The notes under the pieces are model-generated. The model ran no database searches. It saw only the letters and a program-made list of their open reading frames with translations, and had not been told where the DNA came from. From Mycoplasmatota bacterium (GTDB taxonomy: Bacteria > Bacillota_I > Bacilli_A > RF39 > UBA660), in NCBI GenBank assembly GCA_022774645.1, contig JALFKQ010000025.1, forward strand, positions 1 to 47,554: a stretch of 47,554 bases of DNA. The letters are read 5' to 3'. Position numbers and translations under genes: made by a program. Positions 1-9,949 of this stretch are shown one piece after another (position 1 is the stretch's first letter; every line of letters begins with the position of its first letter).

Positions 1-104
1 TCTCTATTACTTACTTTATCAAGTCCAGATGTTCTGGCTATTTCAAATGCTGTATCAAGAATCATATCCTTGCTTATTTTTGTTACCGTTGGTATTTTTA
101 TCAC
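1..104 (-). CDS. TetR/AcrR-family regulator, N-terminal fragment (runs off left edge)
   Basis: The minus strand reads an open frame to the window edge, 34 codons long. It contains ISKDMILDTAFEIARTSG followed by LDKVSNR, the usual first helices of a TetR-type helix-turn-helix domain. A strong promoter lies just upstream. The start is uncertain. GTG at 104-102 overlaps the purine-rich AGGAAGGAG site itself, while an in-frame ATA at 95-93 sits at ideal spacing from GGAG but would be a rare start codon. The C-terminal ligand domain and the target genes lie outside the window. It is divergent from nothing visible here and follows addA on the same strand. Family assignment is good; everything else is unknown. 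Confidence 0.65.
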   Translation of the reverse strand, partial: MIKIPTVTKISKDMILDTAFEIARTSGLDKVSNR

Positions 105-124
105 TCCTTCCTGTATCTTCTGAT

Positions 125-154
125 ATTGTATCACATAGTACATTATTATTTCAA
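125..154 (-). promoter_or_regulatory. Promoter of the left-edge TetR-like gene
   Basis: On the minus strand TTGAAA (149-154) is followed by an 18-base spacer and TACAAT (125-130). TGA directly precedes TACAAT, making an extended -10. Transcription would begin near 118, giving a short leader that carries AGGAAGGAG. Confidence 0.6.
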
Positions 155-155
155 T

Positions 156-178
156 AAAAAAGCACTATTTCTAGTGCT
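156..178 (-). terminator. Intrinsic terminator after addA
   Basis: A 7-bp stem (161-167 with 172-178, four-base loop) is followed on the minus strand by a run of T at 156-161. It overlaps the addA stop codon and separates addAB from the next gene. Confidence 0.75.
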
Positions 179-3100
179 AAATTTTTAATACATTTTCATC
201 TAATATTGAATAAAGATAAGTATTAACATTTTTATTTGTTAAATTTTCTATATACTCTTTATAACCATTTAATTGTTTTTTATAATTTTCGTCTGTTATA
301 CCCTTTAATTTATAATCTATTATATCTATATGATCACTATATTCTATCATTAAATCTATAATACCATGATATTCATTGTTATCTTTTATATATATAAATT
401 CATATTCTTTATAAATATTAGCTTTTTCTATATTTTTAAGTAAATCATTCTTTAAGAATTTATTTATTTTAGATTTTATAAATTCATCATCAATAATACT
501 TAAATCAATATTTTTAAAATCTAATAGTTCTAACATTTCATGTACCTTAGTACCAAACTTCATTAATTTATTTTCTTCTTTTGTTATTAATTTATTTGTT
601 TCTTTTGAGAAATGTTTTTCCTCGACTACTTCATTTTCAATGTTTATTTCTTCTACTACTATATTATCCTTTAAATTATTTAGTGTTTCTTGTTTTATTT
701 TTTTAGGATATAAATAATTCTTTGTTAGATTTAGTTTATCAATATTAATTTGTTCAAAATATTTTATTAAATAGTTTTTAACTGCATAAATAAAACTTGA
801 TAATTTATTAAACGATAATCTTCTTATTTCTTCAATAACACCATCTTCATTTTTTTCTAATGTTCTTGTTTCTTTATTTGGAATAACTATTATCATTTGT
901 TCTCTTGCTCTTGTAAGGGCTACATAAAATAATCTTATTTTTTCACTTATTTCTTCTTTATTGAAGTCATATTTATATAATTCTTTTAATAAACTATTAT
1001 CTATATCTTCTAAATTGGATGGTACGATTAACCCATATTTTTTATCTACAATGAATTTATCTTTTAATTCACTAGTATTAAACTCGTGATCCAAATCTGC
1101 AAAATAACATATTGGATATTCAAGTCCTTTTGATTTATGTATTGTTAATATTTTTACTGAATTACCTTCTTTTGTATAAGTTGCATATTTTATATCTTCA
1201 TCATTTTCAATAATATCTGATAGATAATCTCTGAAATCCATTATTGAAAGTCCTAAATTTCCAAGTGAACTTGATAGAGAATTTATTGTTTTAAGTCTTA
1301 CATTTACTTCTTCATAGTCTCCTACTTTATTTAATTTATTATAGAAATCTGTTATATCTAATATTTCATTAAATAATGAACTACTTGTATATGAATTTAG
1401 TTTGTCTGATAATTTGCTTAAATCATTATATATTGTTGTTTCTTTTATTTTATTATTTGTTACTACATCAAATATATATTCATCACTATATTCATATAAG
1501 AAGCTTCTAGCAATACTTGTAAAATCATATTTAAAATCTATATCACAATTATCTTCTTTTATTTTGATTACAAAGTCTACTAGATTTTTTATTAATAATA
1601 TATCTGTTGTAGAATTTAATTTACCGTCTTTTAATATTGTTAGTGGTATATCAAAATATTCGAATATTCTTTTAAAATCATCAAAATATTTACTTCTATC
1701 AAGTATTATTACAAAGTCATTATATGTTGCATTTCTTAATTTACTCTCTTCTTTATCAAATACTTGAAAATTATTATCTATTTTTTCTTTTATATCTTTT
1801 GCTATGGTAAATATCTCTATTTCCATATTTTGAAATCCTGATTCTTTTGGTTTATTAGTATACTCTAACACTCTAAAATCATAATTAAATCCCTTTACCT
1901 TTTCTGTATCATATGCAGTATTACCATAAACCATTTGATGTGACAGTGAATATTCTGCTGAACCTAAATTATAATCCATTATTAAACAGAATATTTTATT
2001 TATGTTATCTAACACTTCACTTCTAGATCTAAAGTTCTTTATTAAATCTATTTTATGTCCACCTATTTCTTTTGAATAATTACTATACTTTTCTTTAAAT
2101 ATTTCTGGATTTGAACCTCTAAAACGATATATTGATTGTTTTATATCACCAACCATATAAACATTATTGTTAGAAATCATTCCGATAAATGTTTCTTGTA
2201 CATCATTAGTATCTTGATATTCATCTATCATTATTTCTTTGAATGTATTTTTTAATTCTTCTCTTATACTTTCATTTTCTTCTAATATTTTAATTGATAA
2301 TTTAGAAATATCATTAAATGTATATATATTATTATCTTTTTTATATTTTTCTACTTCTAATAAAAATTCTTTTATTACATCTAATATTGTAAGAACAGTA
2401 TCTTTTGTACTAAATATATCATTTTTAATATTATTTTTTGTTCCATAATCTCCATAAGATATAAGTTTATCACAAGCTTTTTTTAATAAATCTTTTGATT
2501 CTTTTGCTTCATCACTTGAACCTCTTGGTACAGTAGGTAGTTTTACACTACTATAAAGGTGTATTTGATCTATATCTGCATTTAGTATATTTAATACTGA
2601 TTCATTAACTTTTTCAATATAATCACTATCAAAATATAAACTCATATTATCTATTTCTAATCTTATTGTTTTCTTTAAATCATTTATTATATCTTCATAA
2701 GTTTTTAACAAGTTATCAACATTATTTTCATTAAAGAAATTATTATATACTGCATCAATAAAACCAAACGGATCAATAAATCCATCTATTTTAAGTGCTA
2801 ATGATAATATATTTTCTTTTAATACTTTATCTGTTTTAATACAATATTTTTTTATTAATTCTTGAAAATTTTTATTTTGATATGATTTTTCAAATACTTT
2901 ATCTAATATTTTTTTATTCTGTATTTTAACTATTGATTCATCTGTTATATTTATATCATCTGTTATATTAAGTAAATAATGATATTTTTTTACTACTGAT
3001 AATGCAAATGAATCGAATGTTGTTATATATGATGAGCTAAGAAGAGTTAGTTCATTTTTTAATTCTTCTTTTCCGGATATTTTTTTTCTTATCCTATCTT

Positions 3101-3290
3101 TCATTTCGTCTGCTGCTGCTCTTGTAAATGTTAATATTAATAATTCATTTACATGTGTACCTTCTTCTATTTTATGAAGTACTCTTTCTGATAATACTGC
3201 TGTTTTACCACTTCCTGCTCCTGCTGAAACAATAATATTTTTACCATCTGATACAATTGCTTCTTCTTGTTCCTTAGTCCATCTTGGCAT
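177..3290 (-). CDS. addA: ATP-dependent helicase/nuclease subunit AddA
   Basis: AddA is the 3'-5' helicase and 3'-strand nuclease of the AddAB complex, which resects double-strand DNA ends for RecA-mediated recombination. Visible UvrD-type motifs are the Walker A GAGSGKT (residues 24-30), motif II MIDEYQDTND, motif III MVGDIKQSIYRFRGS, motif V TIHKSKGLEYP and motif VI YVALTRAREQ. The C-terminal nuclease has GTKVHEML, GIIDLM and IIDYKLKG, then a Q-x3-Y motif, so it looks intact. At 1037 residues it is shorter than the roughly 1200 usual in Bacillus. I start it at 3290: GAGGTG lies 7 bases upstream of that ATG, whereas the ATG at 3296 is only one base from it. The start lies inside the end of addB, implying translational coupling. 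Confidence 0.95.
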   Translation of the reverse strand: MPRWTKEQEEAIVSDGKNIIVSAGAGSGKTAVLSERVLHKIEEGTHVNELLILTFTRAAADEMKDRIRKKISGKEELKNELTLLSSSYITTFDSFALSVVKKYHYLLNITDDINITDESIVKIQNKKILDKVFEKSYQNKNFQELIKKYCIKTDKVLKENILSLALKIDGFIDPFGFIDAVYNNFFNENNVDNLLKTYEDIINDLKKTIRLEIDNMSLYFDSDYIEKVNESVLNILNADIDQIHLYSSVKLPTVPRGSSDEAKESKDLLKKACDKLISYGDYGTKNNIKNDIFSTKDTVLTILDVIKEFLLEVEKYKKDNNIYTFNDISKLSIKILEENESIREELKNTFKEIMIDEYQDTNDVQETFIGMISNNNVYMVGDIKQSIYRFRGSNPEIFKEKYSNYSKEIGGHKIDLIKNFRSRSEVLDNINKIFCLIMDYNLGSAEYSLSHQMVYGNTAYDTEKVKGFNYDFRVLEYTNKPKESGFQNMEIEIFTIAKDIKEKIDNNFQVFDKEESKLRNATYNDFVIILDRSKYFDDFKRIFEYFDIPLTILKDGKLNSTTDILLIKNLVDFVIKIKEDNCDIDFKYDFTSIARSFLYEYSDEYIFDVVTNNKIKETTIYNDLSKLSDKLNSYTSSSLFNEILDITDFYNKLNKVGDYEEVNVRLKTINSLSSSLGNLGLSIMDFRDYLSDIIENDEDIKYATYTKEGNSVKILTIHKSKGLEYPICYFADLDHEFNTSELKDKFIVDKKYGLIVPSNLEDIDNSLLKELYKYDFNKEEISEKIRLFYVALTRAREQMIIVIPNKETRTLEKNEDGVIEEIRRLSFNKLSSFIYAVKNYLIKYFEQINIDKLNLTKNYLYPKKIKQETLNNLKDNIVVEEINIENEVVEEKHFSKETNKLITKEENKLMKFGTKVHEMLELLDFKNIDLSIIDDEFIKSKINKFLKNDLLKNIEKANIYKEYEFIYIKDNNEYHGIIDLMIEYSDHIDIIDYKLKGITDENYKKQLNGYKEYIENLTNKNVNTYLYSILDENVLKI

Positions 3291-5628
3291 TATCATTCAC
3301 CTCACTAAATACATTTTCTATCTTTTTTAATTTAACTATATCTTTTGTTGTCATATAGCAAATATCTTTATATTTACAGAACTTACATCCAACATTTTTG
3401 TCATCTATTTCTTTTGGATTTATATCAAATTCAGTATTCAATATCTTATTACTTGCCTCTTTAACTTTACTATCTACAATATTATATAATGTATCAATTT
3501 GTTCATCATTTATTATTTTAGAATAGCTATAAAAACCATTTTGTGTTGTTCTAAGACTTTTAATAACAGATGAATTCTCATAAGAAGAGTCTATTTTTTC
3601 AAGTATAGATAAATCTTCATTTGAATATCCTTGTAATTTTAATGATTCTTTTCTTTTAGAGAGATTACTTGTGTTACTTAATATTTTTTGTAAGTAGAAG
3701 CCACCTATTCTTACTGACTTAATTTCATTTTTAATTAAATAAATGTATACAGGCAACTGCATATCAAGACCATATAATGAATTGTTAATATTAAGTGTTG
3801 GATTTCCAGTCTTATAATCTATTATTACAACAACCTTTTCACCATTAAATTCATCGTAAAGTATCTTGTCAATAAAACCTTTAAATGTTACTTTTGTATT
3901 ACTAGAAATATCTATTTTTATCTCTTTTTCATACATAGCTTTCTTTAATGATGTGTATTTTAATTGTTCTTTTATTGTATCAATAATAAGTAATAATTCA
4001 TCTTTTAAATTTTCTAAAAAGAATTTTTCACTTTCATTAAAAGAATATGTTGATTCTTTTATAAGTTTTTCATAGTTAACTAAAATATCATAGTTTTCAT
4101 TTTCAAAACATTCACTTAATATTTCATGAAATATACTACCTAAAACTGCATCAAATCTTTCTTCATATTTATTTATCTTTAAAATATTATCTAAATAATA
4201 TCTAAATGAACATTGATAAAATGTATTCATACTACTATAAGATAAAGTTAAACCTTTATTTAAATAATTCAATAATTTATCAGTTGATATTTTTTTATAC
4301 TTATTGTCATATGTTAAATATGGTTCATTTTTATAATGACTAAGTAATGTTATTAAGTCACCACTAATAGTTCCATATTTATTATTATCATCTTTTTCAC
4401 TTAGTAATTTTAATTTATTATATTTATTTGAATTATTAAAATTTAATGTTACTTCTTCTTCATCTAAAATATCTTTATTATAAGCACTTGATACATATAT
4501 TCTACTGTTTTGATTATATAATGAATAAGTCACTATTAAATTATTAACTGACTTTATTGTTTCAATTACTTCATTCATACTTTTTTCATTTAATGTATAA
4601 GATGTATCTAAATTTAAATTATTCTTTTCTATATCACTTAAATAATCTTCATCTTTATGATTAACTGGTATTATTCCTTCATTAAAGTTAATAAGAAATA
4701 CATAATCATTATCACTTATTAAATCTTTTTTAAAATCAATAATGTTAACTGCATTTTTAAGTTCATCATTTTTAATTTTAATATTATCTAAATCATCAAA
4801 TAATATATCTTTTACATCCATATAGTTTGAATCACTATATTTATTAACTACATTAATTATACTTTTATATACTTTTTCTTCATATTTATTAGTGACTAAT
4901 TCACTTATTTTATCTATTACTGAATTTATATCATTATTATATAGTTCTTTAAATTTTTTAACGATTACAGTTGATTTAATTGATTCATCACTCTTAATAT
5001 TAATTGGTATATTAAATAATTTAAATGTTTTTCTTATTATATATGTATAATCACTTTTAACATTAGTAAGTTTTATATTATTGATATCTACTCCGCTCTT
5101 AATAAGTTCACATATTTTAGAACATACAAATGATATTTCTTCTTCATTATTACTACATCTATATAATTTCTTTATACTTGAATCATTCTTGTCATTATAA
5201 GTAATAACATTATTATTTAAAGATAATTCATCAATAATATTTAAATAATATTTATCTACATATTTAAGATTATAAAGTACAATATCTTTATTCTTTAAAA
5301 AGTTTCTATATATATTATTTTTGATAAGTAAATTATTTTCTTCTAAATCATTTTTGATTTTATTTAAAAACTCTACTTTTTCACTTTTATAGTTATTGTT
5401 TATATAATATGTATTCTCTATATATTTACGAGCTATACCAGGAATACAATTATATTTTTTAGATACAAAAAGTATGCTTTTATAATCATAGTCATATATA
5501 TAATTCTTTTTAAGTTCACTTAATGTTATTATTTTTATATTTAAAAGTTTATTTATTCTTTTTACTATTGTATCTTTTGTATAATCATTTACTATAAGTA
5601 TTTTGTTATTTAAATCATCTATATTCAT
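3274..5628 (-). CDS. addB: ATP-dependent nuclease subunit AddB (helicase part degenerate)
   Basis: AddB supplies the 5'-strand nuclease of AddAB. The C-terminal half has GSIFHEILSE, a GFIDKIL metal-binding segment, VIIDYKTGNP and MQLPVYIYLI, typical of the PD-(D/E)XK nuclease. Cysteines of the iron-sulfur staple are visible: one in YQCSFRYYLD and three in GCKFCKYKDICYM. The N-terminus begins ILIVNDYTKDTIVK and lacks the Walker A GxxGSGK found in Bacillus AddB, and at 784 residues it is far shorter than the roughly 1150 typical there. This is probably a RexB/AddB form with a reduced helicase-like scaffold. AAAGAGG precedes the ATG. It overlaps addA by 17 bases and is the first gene of the operon. 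Confidence 0.88.
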   Translation of the reverse strand: MNIDDLNNKILIVNDYTKDTIVKRINKLLNIKIITLSELKKNYIYDYDYKSILFVSKKYNCIPGIARKYIENTYYINNNYKSEKVEFLNKIKNDLEENNLLIKNNIYRNFLKNKDIVLYNLKYVDKYYLNIIDELSLNNNVITYNDKNDSSIKKLYRCSNNEEEISFVCSKICELIKSGVDINNIKLTNVKSDYTYIIRKTFKLFNIPINIKSDESIKSTVIVKKFKELYNNDINSVIDKISELVTNKYEEKVYKSIINVVNKYSDSNYMDVKDILFDDLDNIKIKNDELKNAVNIIDFKKDLISDNDYVFLINFNEGIIPVNHKDEDYLSDIEKNNLNLDTSYTLNEKSMNEVIETIKSVNNLIVTYSLYNQNSRIYVSSAYNKDILDEEEVTLNFNNSNKYNKLKLLSEKDDNNKYGTISGDLITLLSHYKNEPYLTYDNKYKKISTDKLLNYLNKGLTLSYSSMNTFYQCSFRYYLDNILKINKYEERFDAVLGSIFHEILSECFENENYDILVNYEKLIKESTYSFNESEKFFLENLKDELLLIIDTIKEQLKYTSLKKAMYEKEIKIDISSNTKVTFKGFIDKILYDEFNGEKVVVIIDYKTGNPTLNINNSLYGLDMQLPVYIYLIKNEIKSVRIGGFYLQKILSNTSNLSKRKESLKLQGYSNEDLSILEKIDSSYENSSVIKSLRTTQNGFYSYSKIINDEQIDTLYNIVDSKVKEASNKILNTEFDINPKEIDDKNVGCKFCKYKDICYMTTKDIVKLKKIENVFSEVNDNAKMD

Positions 5629-5644
5629 AATTACCTCTTTTTGT

Positions 5645-5692
5645 ATTATATCATAAATTTATATATTTTATTGTTAAATAATATGCTATAAT
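5645..5692. promoter_or_regulatory. Divergent extended -10 promoters for addBA and the SipW-like gene
   Basis: On the minus strand TGATATAAT (hexamer at 5645-5650) lies ahead of addB. On the plus strand TGCTATAAT (hexamer at 5687-5692) lies ahead of the 5716 gene. Neither has a convincing -35 box at 17 bases, so both depend on the TGn extension. Confidence 0.55.
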
Positions 5693-5715
5693 TTTATTAA
5701 AGGTAAGGTGTTAAA

Positions 5716-6222
5716 ATGAATAAAGCTTATAATATAGTTAAGCCAATAATGATAGTGATTATTATATGTCTTGCTTTAATAGCAATACTTTCAATATATA
5801 ATATGGGATATAAACAATTAATGGGTAGTGATTATGCATTTTTATTAGATTATTCTAGTCATGAAGTTAATGAAGATAATATGACTCCTGATTATAAAAG
5901 AGGAGATCTTGCTATAATAAAGAAAGATTATATTTATAATGAGGGAGAAAATATTATATATAATTATAAAGGTAGTTATAGAATGGCTACTATAACAGAA
6001 CATATCTCTGGTAAATATACTATTGAAGATAAAACTGATACAGTCGATAAAGAATATGAAATAACTGATGAATTAATAATTGGAAAAGTTGTTGGTAAGA
6101 TAAGTAAATTTGCTGGTATATATAAAGTTATAACAAGTGCTTATATGATGATTGCCATTATAATATTTATAGGTGGTTATTTCTTCTTAACTATGAATGA
6201 AAAACCTAAAACTTATATTTAA
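5716..6222 (+). CDS. SipW-type signal peptidase I homologue lacking the catalytic Ser and His
   Basis: The layout matches SipW/ER-type signal peptidases: an N-terminal membrane helix (residues about 8-28), the segment MTPDYKRGDLAIIKK that corresponds to SMxPxxxxGDLVxVKK, a beta-rich middle, ELIIGKVVGKI corresponding to the IGKVV box, and a C-terminal helix (about 140-160). The residue before MTP should be the nucleophilic Ser but is Asn (EDNMTP). The THR segment that carries the general base reads MATI, so His is also missing. I infer a pseudoenzyme, perhaps a chaperone or regulator of SipW-type export. AAGGTG lies 6 bases upstream of the ATG. It is monocistronic, divergent from addBA and convergent with the FtsX-type permease. 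Confidence 0.6.
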   Translation: MNKAYNIVKPIMIVIIICLALIAILSIYNMGYKQLMGSDYAFLLDYSSHEVNEDNMTPDYKRGDLAIIKKDYIYNEGENIIYNYKGSYRMATITEHISGKYTIEDKTDTVDKEYEITDELIIGKVVGKISKFAGIYKVITSAYMMIAIIIFIGGYFFLTMNEKPKTYI

Positions 6223-6232
6223 AAATATATTA

Positions 6233-6260
6233 AAAGAGTTTCAATGAGCTGAAACTCTTT
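6233..6260. terminator. Bidirectional terminator
   Basis: Perfect 11-bp stem (6233-6243 with 6250-6260), six-base loop, A-rich on the left and T-rich on the right. It serves the convergent SipW-like gene and the ABC permease. Confidence 0.85.
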
Positions 6261-6261
6261 T

Positions 6262-9177
6262 TTATTCAACTGATTTTAATGATTCAACCATTTTAATTTT
6301 CTTTAATGCAAAATATGTTGCAATGTTAACAAGTATAGTAAATCCGAGAGTTATTAATAAAGAATATACATAACTATAAATAGATATCTTAGGACTAAAC
6401 ATTGTTATATCAAGTTCACAAGTTTTAATTAAGTACATTGTAAGTACATAACCAATTATACATCCAAGAGCCATACCTATTACTGTTAAAATAGTATTTT
6501 CTCTTGATACATATTTATATACTTCATTATCATAAAAACCTAAAACTTTTATTGAAGCAAGTTCTCTTTTTCTTTCACTTATATTAATATTTGATAGATT
6601 ATATAATACTACGAAGGCTAAAAGACCTGCTGATACTATTAAAATAATTGTGACACTTCCAAAATTTTTCATCGCATCATCAAATATACTTCTACTAAGA
6701 GAATTATATGTTAATTTTGAAACTGAATCATATTCTTTTAACTTCTTAGATAATTCTTTTCTACTTTTTTCAGTTAAATTTTTCACTTTAACAAACATTG
6801 TATTAAATGAATCACTATTATATTCTTTTTTACTCATATAAATATAATGCATAATATAATTTTCAGTACTACCACCAACAGTGGTTTTATAAATATTGTC
6901 ATTTAATTTTATATCAAGTTCATCATTATCTTTAAGTTTTAATAATTTATATAATTTTTCTGATACGATTACTTTATCATTAAGATCATATTTTTTCATA
7001 TTTTTTCTATTTCTTATTTTTATAAAGTCGTCATAATTATCAAAAGGTATTATTATTTGGATAGTTTGATTTGTATCAATATTTGTTAGTTCTATTGATT
7101 CTTTATCTGCTTTTAATGTTTTGCTAAATTCTTTGAATTTTGATATTTCTTCATAATCTTTATCTATATTTTTATTATCTTTATCAAATGTTATTTCTAA
7201 ATCATAACTAAATATTTTTTCATATTGATTTGGTACCATATCAGTAATACAATCTTGTAAACCAAATCCTGCGATTATGAGTCCTGTACATCCGCCTATT
7301 CCAAGTATTGTCATTAAGAACCTTTTCTTATATCTAAATACATTTCTTACTGTTACTTTTCTTGAAAAGCTAAGTCTTTTCCATATAAATGTTATTCTTT
7401 CTAGTAACACTCTTTTACCTGCTTTTGGACTTTTTGGTCTTAATAATTCTGCCGGTACTTCCTTTAATGATTTTTTAACTGCTAAATATGTAGATAACAT
7501 AATACATCCTATTGCTATTAATGTTCCGATAAGATAACTAACTAAATCCACTTTGCTTACAAATTCACCAAGAGTATACATTAAACTATACATCCCATAT
7601 ATAATTTTCGGTATTGTTTTAGTACCTATTATTACTCCAATTATTGATCCTATTACACTAGCAAGTAATGCATATAACATATATTTAAATAATATTTGAG
7701 AATCTTCATATCCAAGTGACTTTAATGTTCCAAGTTCACCTCTTTCTTCTTCAACCATTCTTGTCATAGTTGTAAGGCTTACTAATATTGCAACCATATA
7801 AAATAATACTGGGAATACTTTTGCTATTTTTGCAATTCTTTCAGTGTCTTGTGAAAATTGATAATATCCTAAATTAGAATCTAAATCAAGAACATACCAC
7901 TCTGGTTTTTCAATTGAATCTATATCTTTTTTAGCTTCTTCTATTTTTTCATATGCATCTTTAAATTCTTTGTCTGCTTTTTTTCTATTTTCTTCTAATT
8001 CTTTTTTAGAATTTTCTAACTTCTTCTTAGCAGTCTCTATTTTATTTCTACCAGATTTTATCTCATTATAAGTTTTAGTTTCTTGTTTTAATAAAGTGTT
8101 ATATCCATTATTAATAGTTTTTAATGTTGACTCTAAACTACTTAATTTAGCTTTTAACTCAGTAGTATCCATACCAATACTTTCCATATAAGCAATGTTT
8201 TTCTTTAATTCTGTAATACCACTTTCAATTTGTCTTTTATTATTATTTATTTCTTTCTTTTTATTAGCAAATTCTATTTTAGCTTTCTTTTCATTACTAT
8301 TCAATTTAGCTAAATTATTTTTAATATTTTTTTCAGCTTTATTAATTTTACTTTCGGCATCATCTAATTTCTTATATGCATCTGCTTTTTCTTTGTTATA
8401 TTTTTCTATATTATCATTTAGTTCTATTAATGCATCATTTTTTTCTTTATTGAATCTATTATTTCTAAATTCATCTGTTATGCTTTCTAGTTTATTTACA
8501 GTATCATCTCTTAAATTTAAATATTCATCACTAAATGTACTTTTATCAGTATTTAAATCTATATATACTTCTGTATACACATCACTATCGAAATTAGTAA
8601 TTAATGAATACATATAAAAATTAATTTTACCATTTAATAATTTAGTGCTTCCTCTTTCAAGTGATACATATAATGGACTTTTAACAAATCCCACTATTGT
8701 TAATTCTTTTTCTTTAAGAATATCATCATCTATATTTATTTTATCTCCAAGTTTATAATGACCTACATCTTTGTTCTTTTCAATTACACATTCATTATTA
8801 TTTTTTGGAAGTCTTCCCTCAGTAACAATTAATTTATTCATTTTAGCTGATGGATTATAAGAGTGTACTTTTGCTACATAATCATCATCAACATGTATTA
8901 ATGCATCAAAACTGTATGATCCTTCAACAGTATATCCAAGTTTCTTTAAGTCTTCAAGTTCAGCTTTTGTTATTCCCCAAGTACTCATAAGAGATATATC
9001 ATATACATTTTCTTTTTTAAAATATTCGTCTAAGCTATCTTTCATATTTGGAGATGTCTCTCTTATACCGGTAAAAAAGCCTACTCCTAAAAGCACAATT
9101 ACCAAGATTGATATAAATCTGTTGAATGTTTGTTTGATACTTATAAAACTTTGTTTAATTAGTGTTTTCACTACCAT
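6262..9177 (-). CDS. FtsX/MacB-like ABC transporter permease with long coiled coil
   Basis: This 971-residue protein has two FtsX-type permease modules. An N-terminal membrane helix (about 18-37) is followed by an extracytoplasmic region and a very charged Lys/Glu-rich coiled coil (about 240-430). Three membrane helices follow around 455-565, with RMVEEERGELGTLKSLGY typical of FtsX-like loops. The second module starts with TVRNVFRYKKRFLMTILG and ends with three further helices, including ISERKRELASIKVLGF. Such proteins export peptides or lipids or act as mechanotransmitters rather than importers. It overlaps the ATPase gene upstream by 7 bases, so the two form one transporter. The substrate cannot be read from sequence. 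Confidence 0.85.
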   Translation of the reverse strand: MVVKTLIKQSFISIKQTFNRFISILVIVLLGVGFFTGIRETSPNMKDSLDEYFKKENVYDISLMSTWGITKAELEDLKKLGYTVEGSYSFDALIHVDDDYVAKVHSYNPSAKMNKLIVTEGRLPKNNNECVIEKNKDVGHYKLGDKINIDDDILKEKELTIVGFVKSPLYVSLERGSTKLLNGKINFYMYSLITNFDSDVYTEVYIDLNTDKSTFSDEYLNLRDDTVNKLESITDEFRNNRFNKEKNDALIELNDNIEKYNKEKADAYKKLDDAESKINKAEKNIKNNLAKLNSNEKKAKIEFANKKKEINNNKRQIESGITELKKNIAYMESIGMDTTELKAKLSSLESTLKTINNGYNTLLKQETKTYNEIKSGRNKIETAKKKLENSKKELEENRKKADKEFKDAYEKIEEAKKDIDSIEKPEWYVLDLDSNLGYYQFSQDTERIAKIAKVFPVLFYMVAILVSLTTMTRMVEEERGELGTLKSLGYEDSQILFKYMLYALLASVIGSIIGVIIGTKTIPKIIYGMYSLMYTLGEFVSKVDLVSYLIGTLIAIGCIMLSTYLAVKKSLKEVPAELLRPKSPKAGKRVLLERITFIWKRLSFSRKVTVRNVFRYKKRFLMTILGIGGCTGLIIAGFGLQDCITDMVPNQYEKIFSYDLEITFDKDNKNIDKDYEEISKFKEFSKTLKADKESIELTNIDTNQTIQIIIPFDNYDDFIKIRNRKNMKKYDLNDKVIVSEKLYKLLKLKDNDELDIKLNDNIYKTTVGGSTENYIMHYIYMSKKEYNSDSFNTMFVKVKNLTEKSRKELSKKLKEYDSVSKLTYNSLSRSIFDDAMKNFGSVTIILIVSAGLLAFVVLYNLSNINISERKRELASIKVLGFYDNEVYKYVSRENTILTVIGMALGCIIGYVLTMYLIKTCELDITMFSPKISIYSYVYSLLITLGFTILVNIATYFALKKIKMVESLKSVE

Positions 9178-9872
9178 TCAATCCTTTCTATATCAACCGG
9201 TTTTTTATTTGTTTTAATTTCCTCAACCTTTCCACTTTTAAATTTAATAACTTTGTCCGCCATTGGAGCTATTGCTGTATTGTGAGTTATTATAATTACT
9301 GTCATTTTTCTTTTTCTGCAAGTGTCTTGAAGCAATTTTAATATTTGTTTTCCAGTTACATAATCAAGTGCTCCTGTAGGTTCGTCACATAATAATACAT
9401 TAGGATTTTTAGCAAGTGCTCTTGCTATGGATACTCTTTGTTGTTCTCCACCAGATAATTGTGCCGGAAAATTATTTATTCTATCTTTAAGTCCAACATT
9501 AATTAATGTTTCTTTTGGTGATAATGAATTTTTGCATATTTCAGTAGCAAGTTCTACATTTTCAAGAGCAGTAAGATTTTGAATTAAATTATAAAATTGA
9601 AATATAAAACCTATATTAGTTCTTCTATATTTAATTAAATCTTTTTTACCATATCTAGTAATATCTTTTTTAGCAACAATTATTTGACCACTAGTTGCTT
9701 TATCCATACCACCTAGTATATTTAAAGCAGTTGTTTTACCAGCTCCACTATGTCCTAAAATACAAACTAGTTCACCTTGCTCTATTTCGAAGTTTACATT
9801 ATCAAGAGCTTTTACTTCTATTTCTCCTGATTTATATATCTTACTAACATTTTTAAATTCTATGTATGCCAT
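9171..9872 (-). CDS. ABC transporter ATP-binding protein (LolD/MacB type)
   Basis: At 233 residues this is a standard stand-alone ATPase for an FtsX-type permease. It has Walker [10 protein letters not shown] (40-48), a Q-loop in IFQFYNL, signature [15 protein letters not shown], Walker [13 protein letters not shown] and a switch His in IITHN. The sequence is closest in style to LolD/MacB/BceA ATPases. GAGGTG precedes the ATG by 6 bases. A TGATAAAAT extended -10 lies further upstream, so it is probably the first gene of a two-gene operon with the overlapping permease. No two-component pair of BceRS type is adjacent, which weakens a bacitracin-resistance reading. Confidence 0.9.
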   Translation of the reverse strand: MAYIEFKNVSKIYKSGEIEVKALDNVNFEIEQGELVCILGHSGAGKTTALNILGGMDKATSGQIIVAKKDITRYGKKDLIKYRRTNIGFIFQFYNLIQNLTALENVELATEICKNSLSPKETLINVGLKDRINNFPAQLSGGEQQRVSIARALAKNPNVLLCDEPTGALDYVTGKQILKLLQDTCRKRKMTVIIITHNTAIAPMADKVIKFKSGKVEEIKTNKKPVDIERIEW

Positions 9873-9922
9873 AATTTCACCTCAATTATAATTATATTTT
9901 ATCATATTTATTATTTATATAC

Positions 9923-9949
9923 AAAAAAAGTATGATTTATAATCATACT
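9923..9949 (-). terminator. Intrinsic terminator after the LppM-like gene
   Basis: A 9-bp stem (9929-9937 with 9941-9949) is followed on the minus strand by seven T. It overlaps the stop codon at 9948-9950. Confidence 0.8.

Noticed and set aside
1402-1767. 121-residue plus-strand ORF opposite addA
   Set aside because: Antisense to a confirmed gene, rich in Ser, Leu and Phe as expected from complementing AT-rich coding sequence, and without a ribosome-binding site.
8195-8617. 140-residue plus-strand ORF opposite the permease coiled coil
   Set aside because: The Phe/Leu/Ser repeats are the complement of Lys/Glu coiled-coil codons, not a membrane protein.
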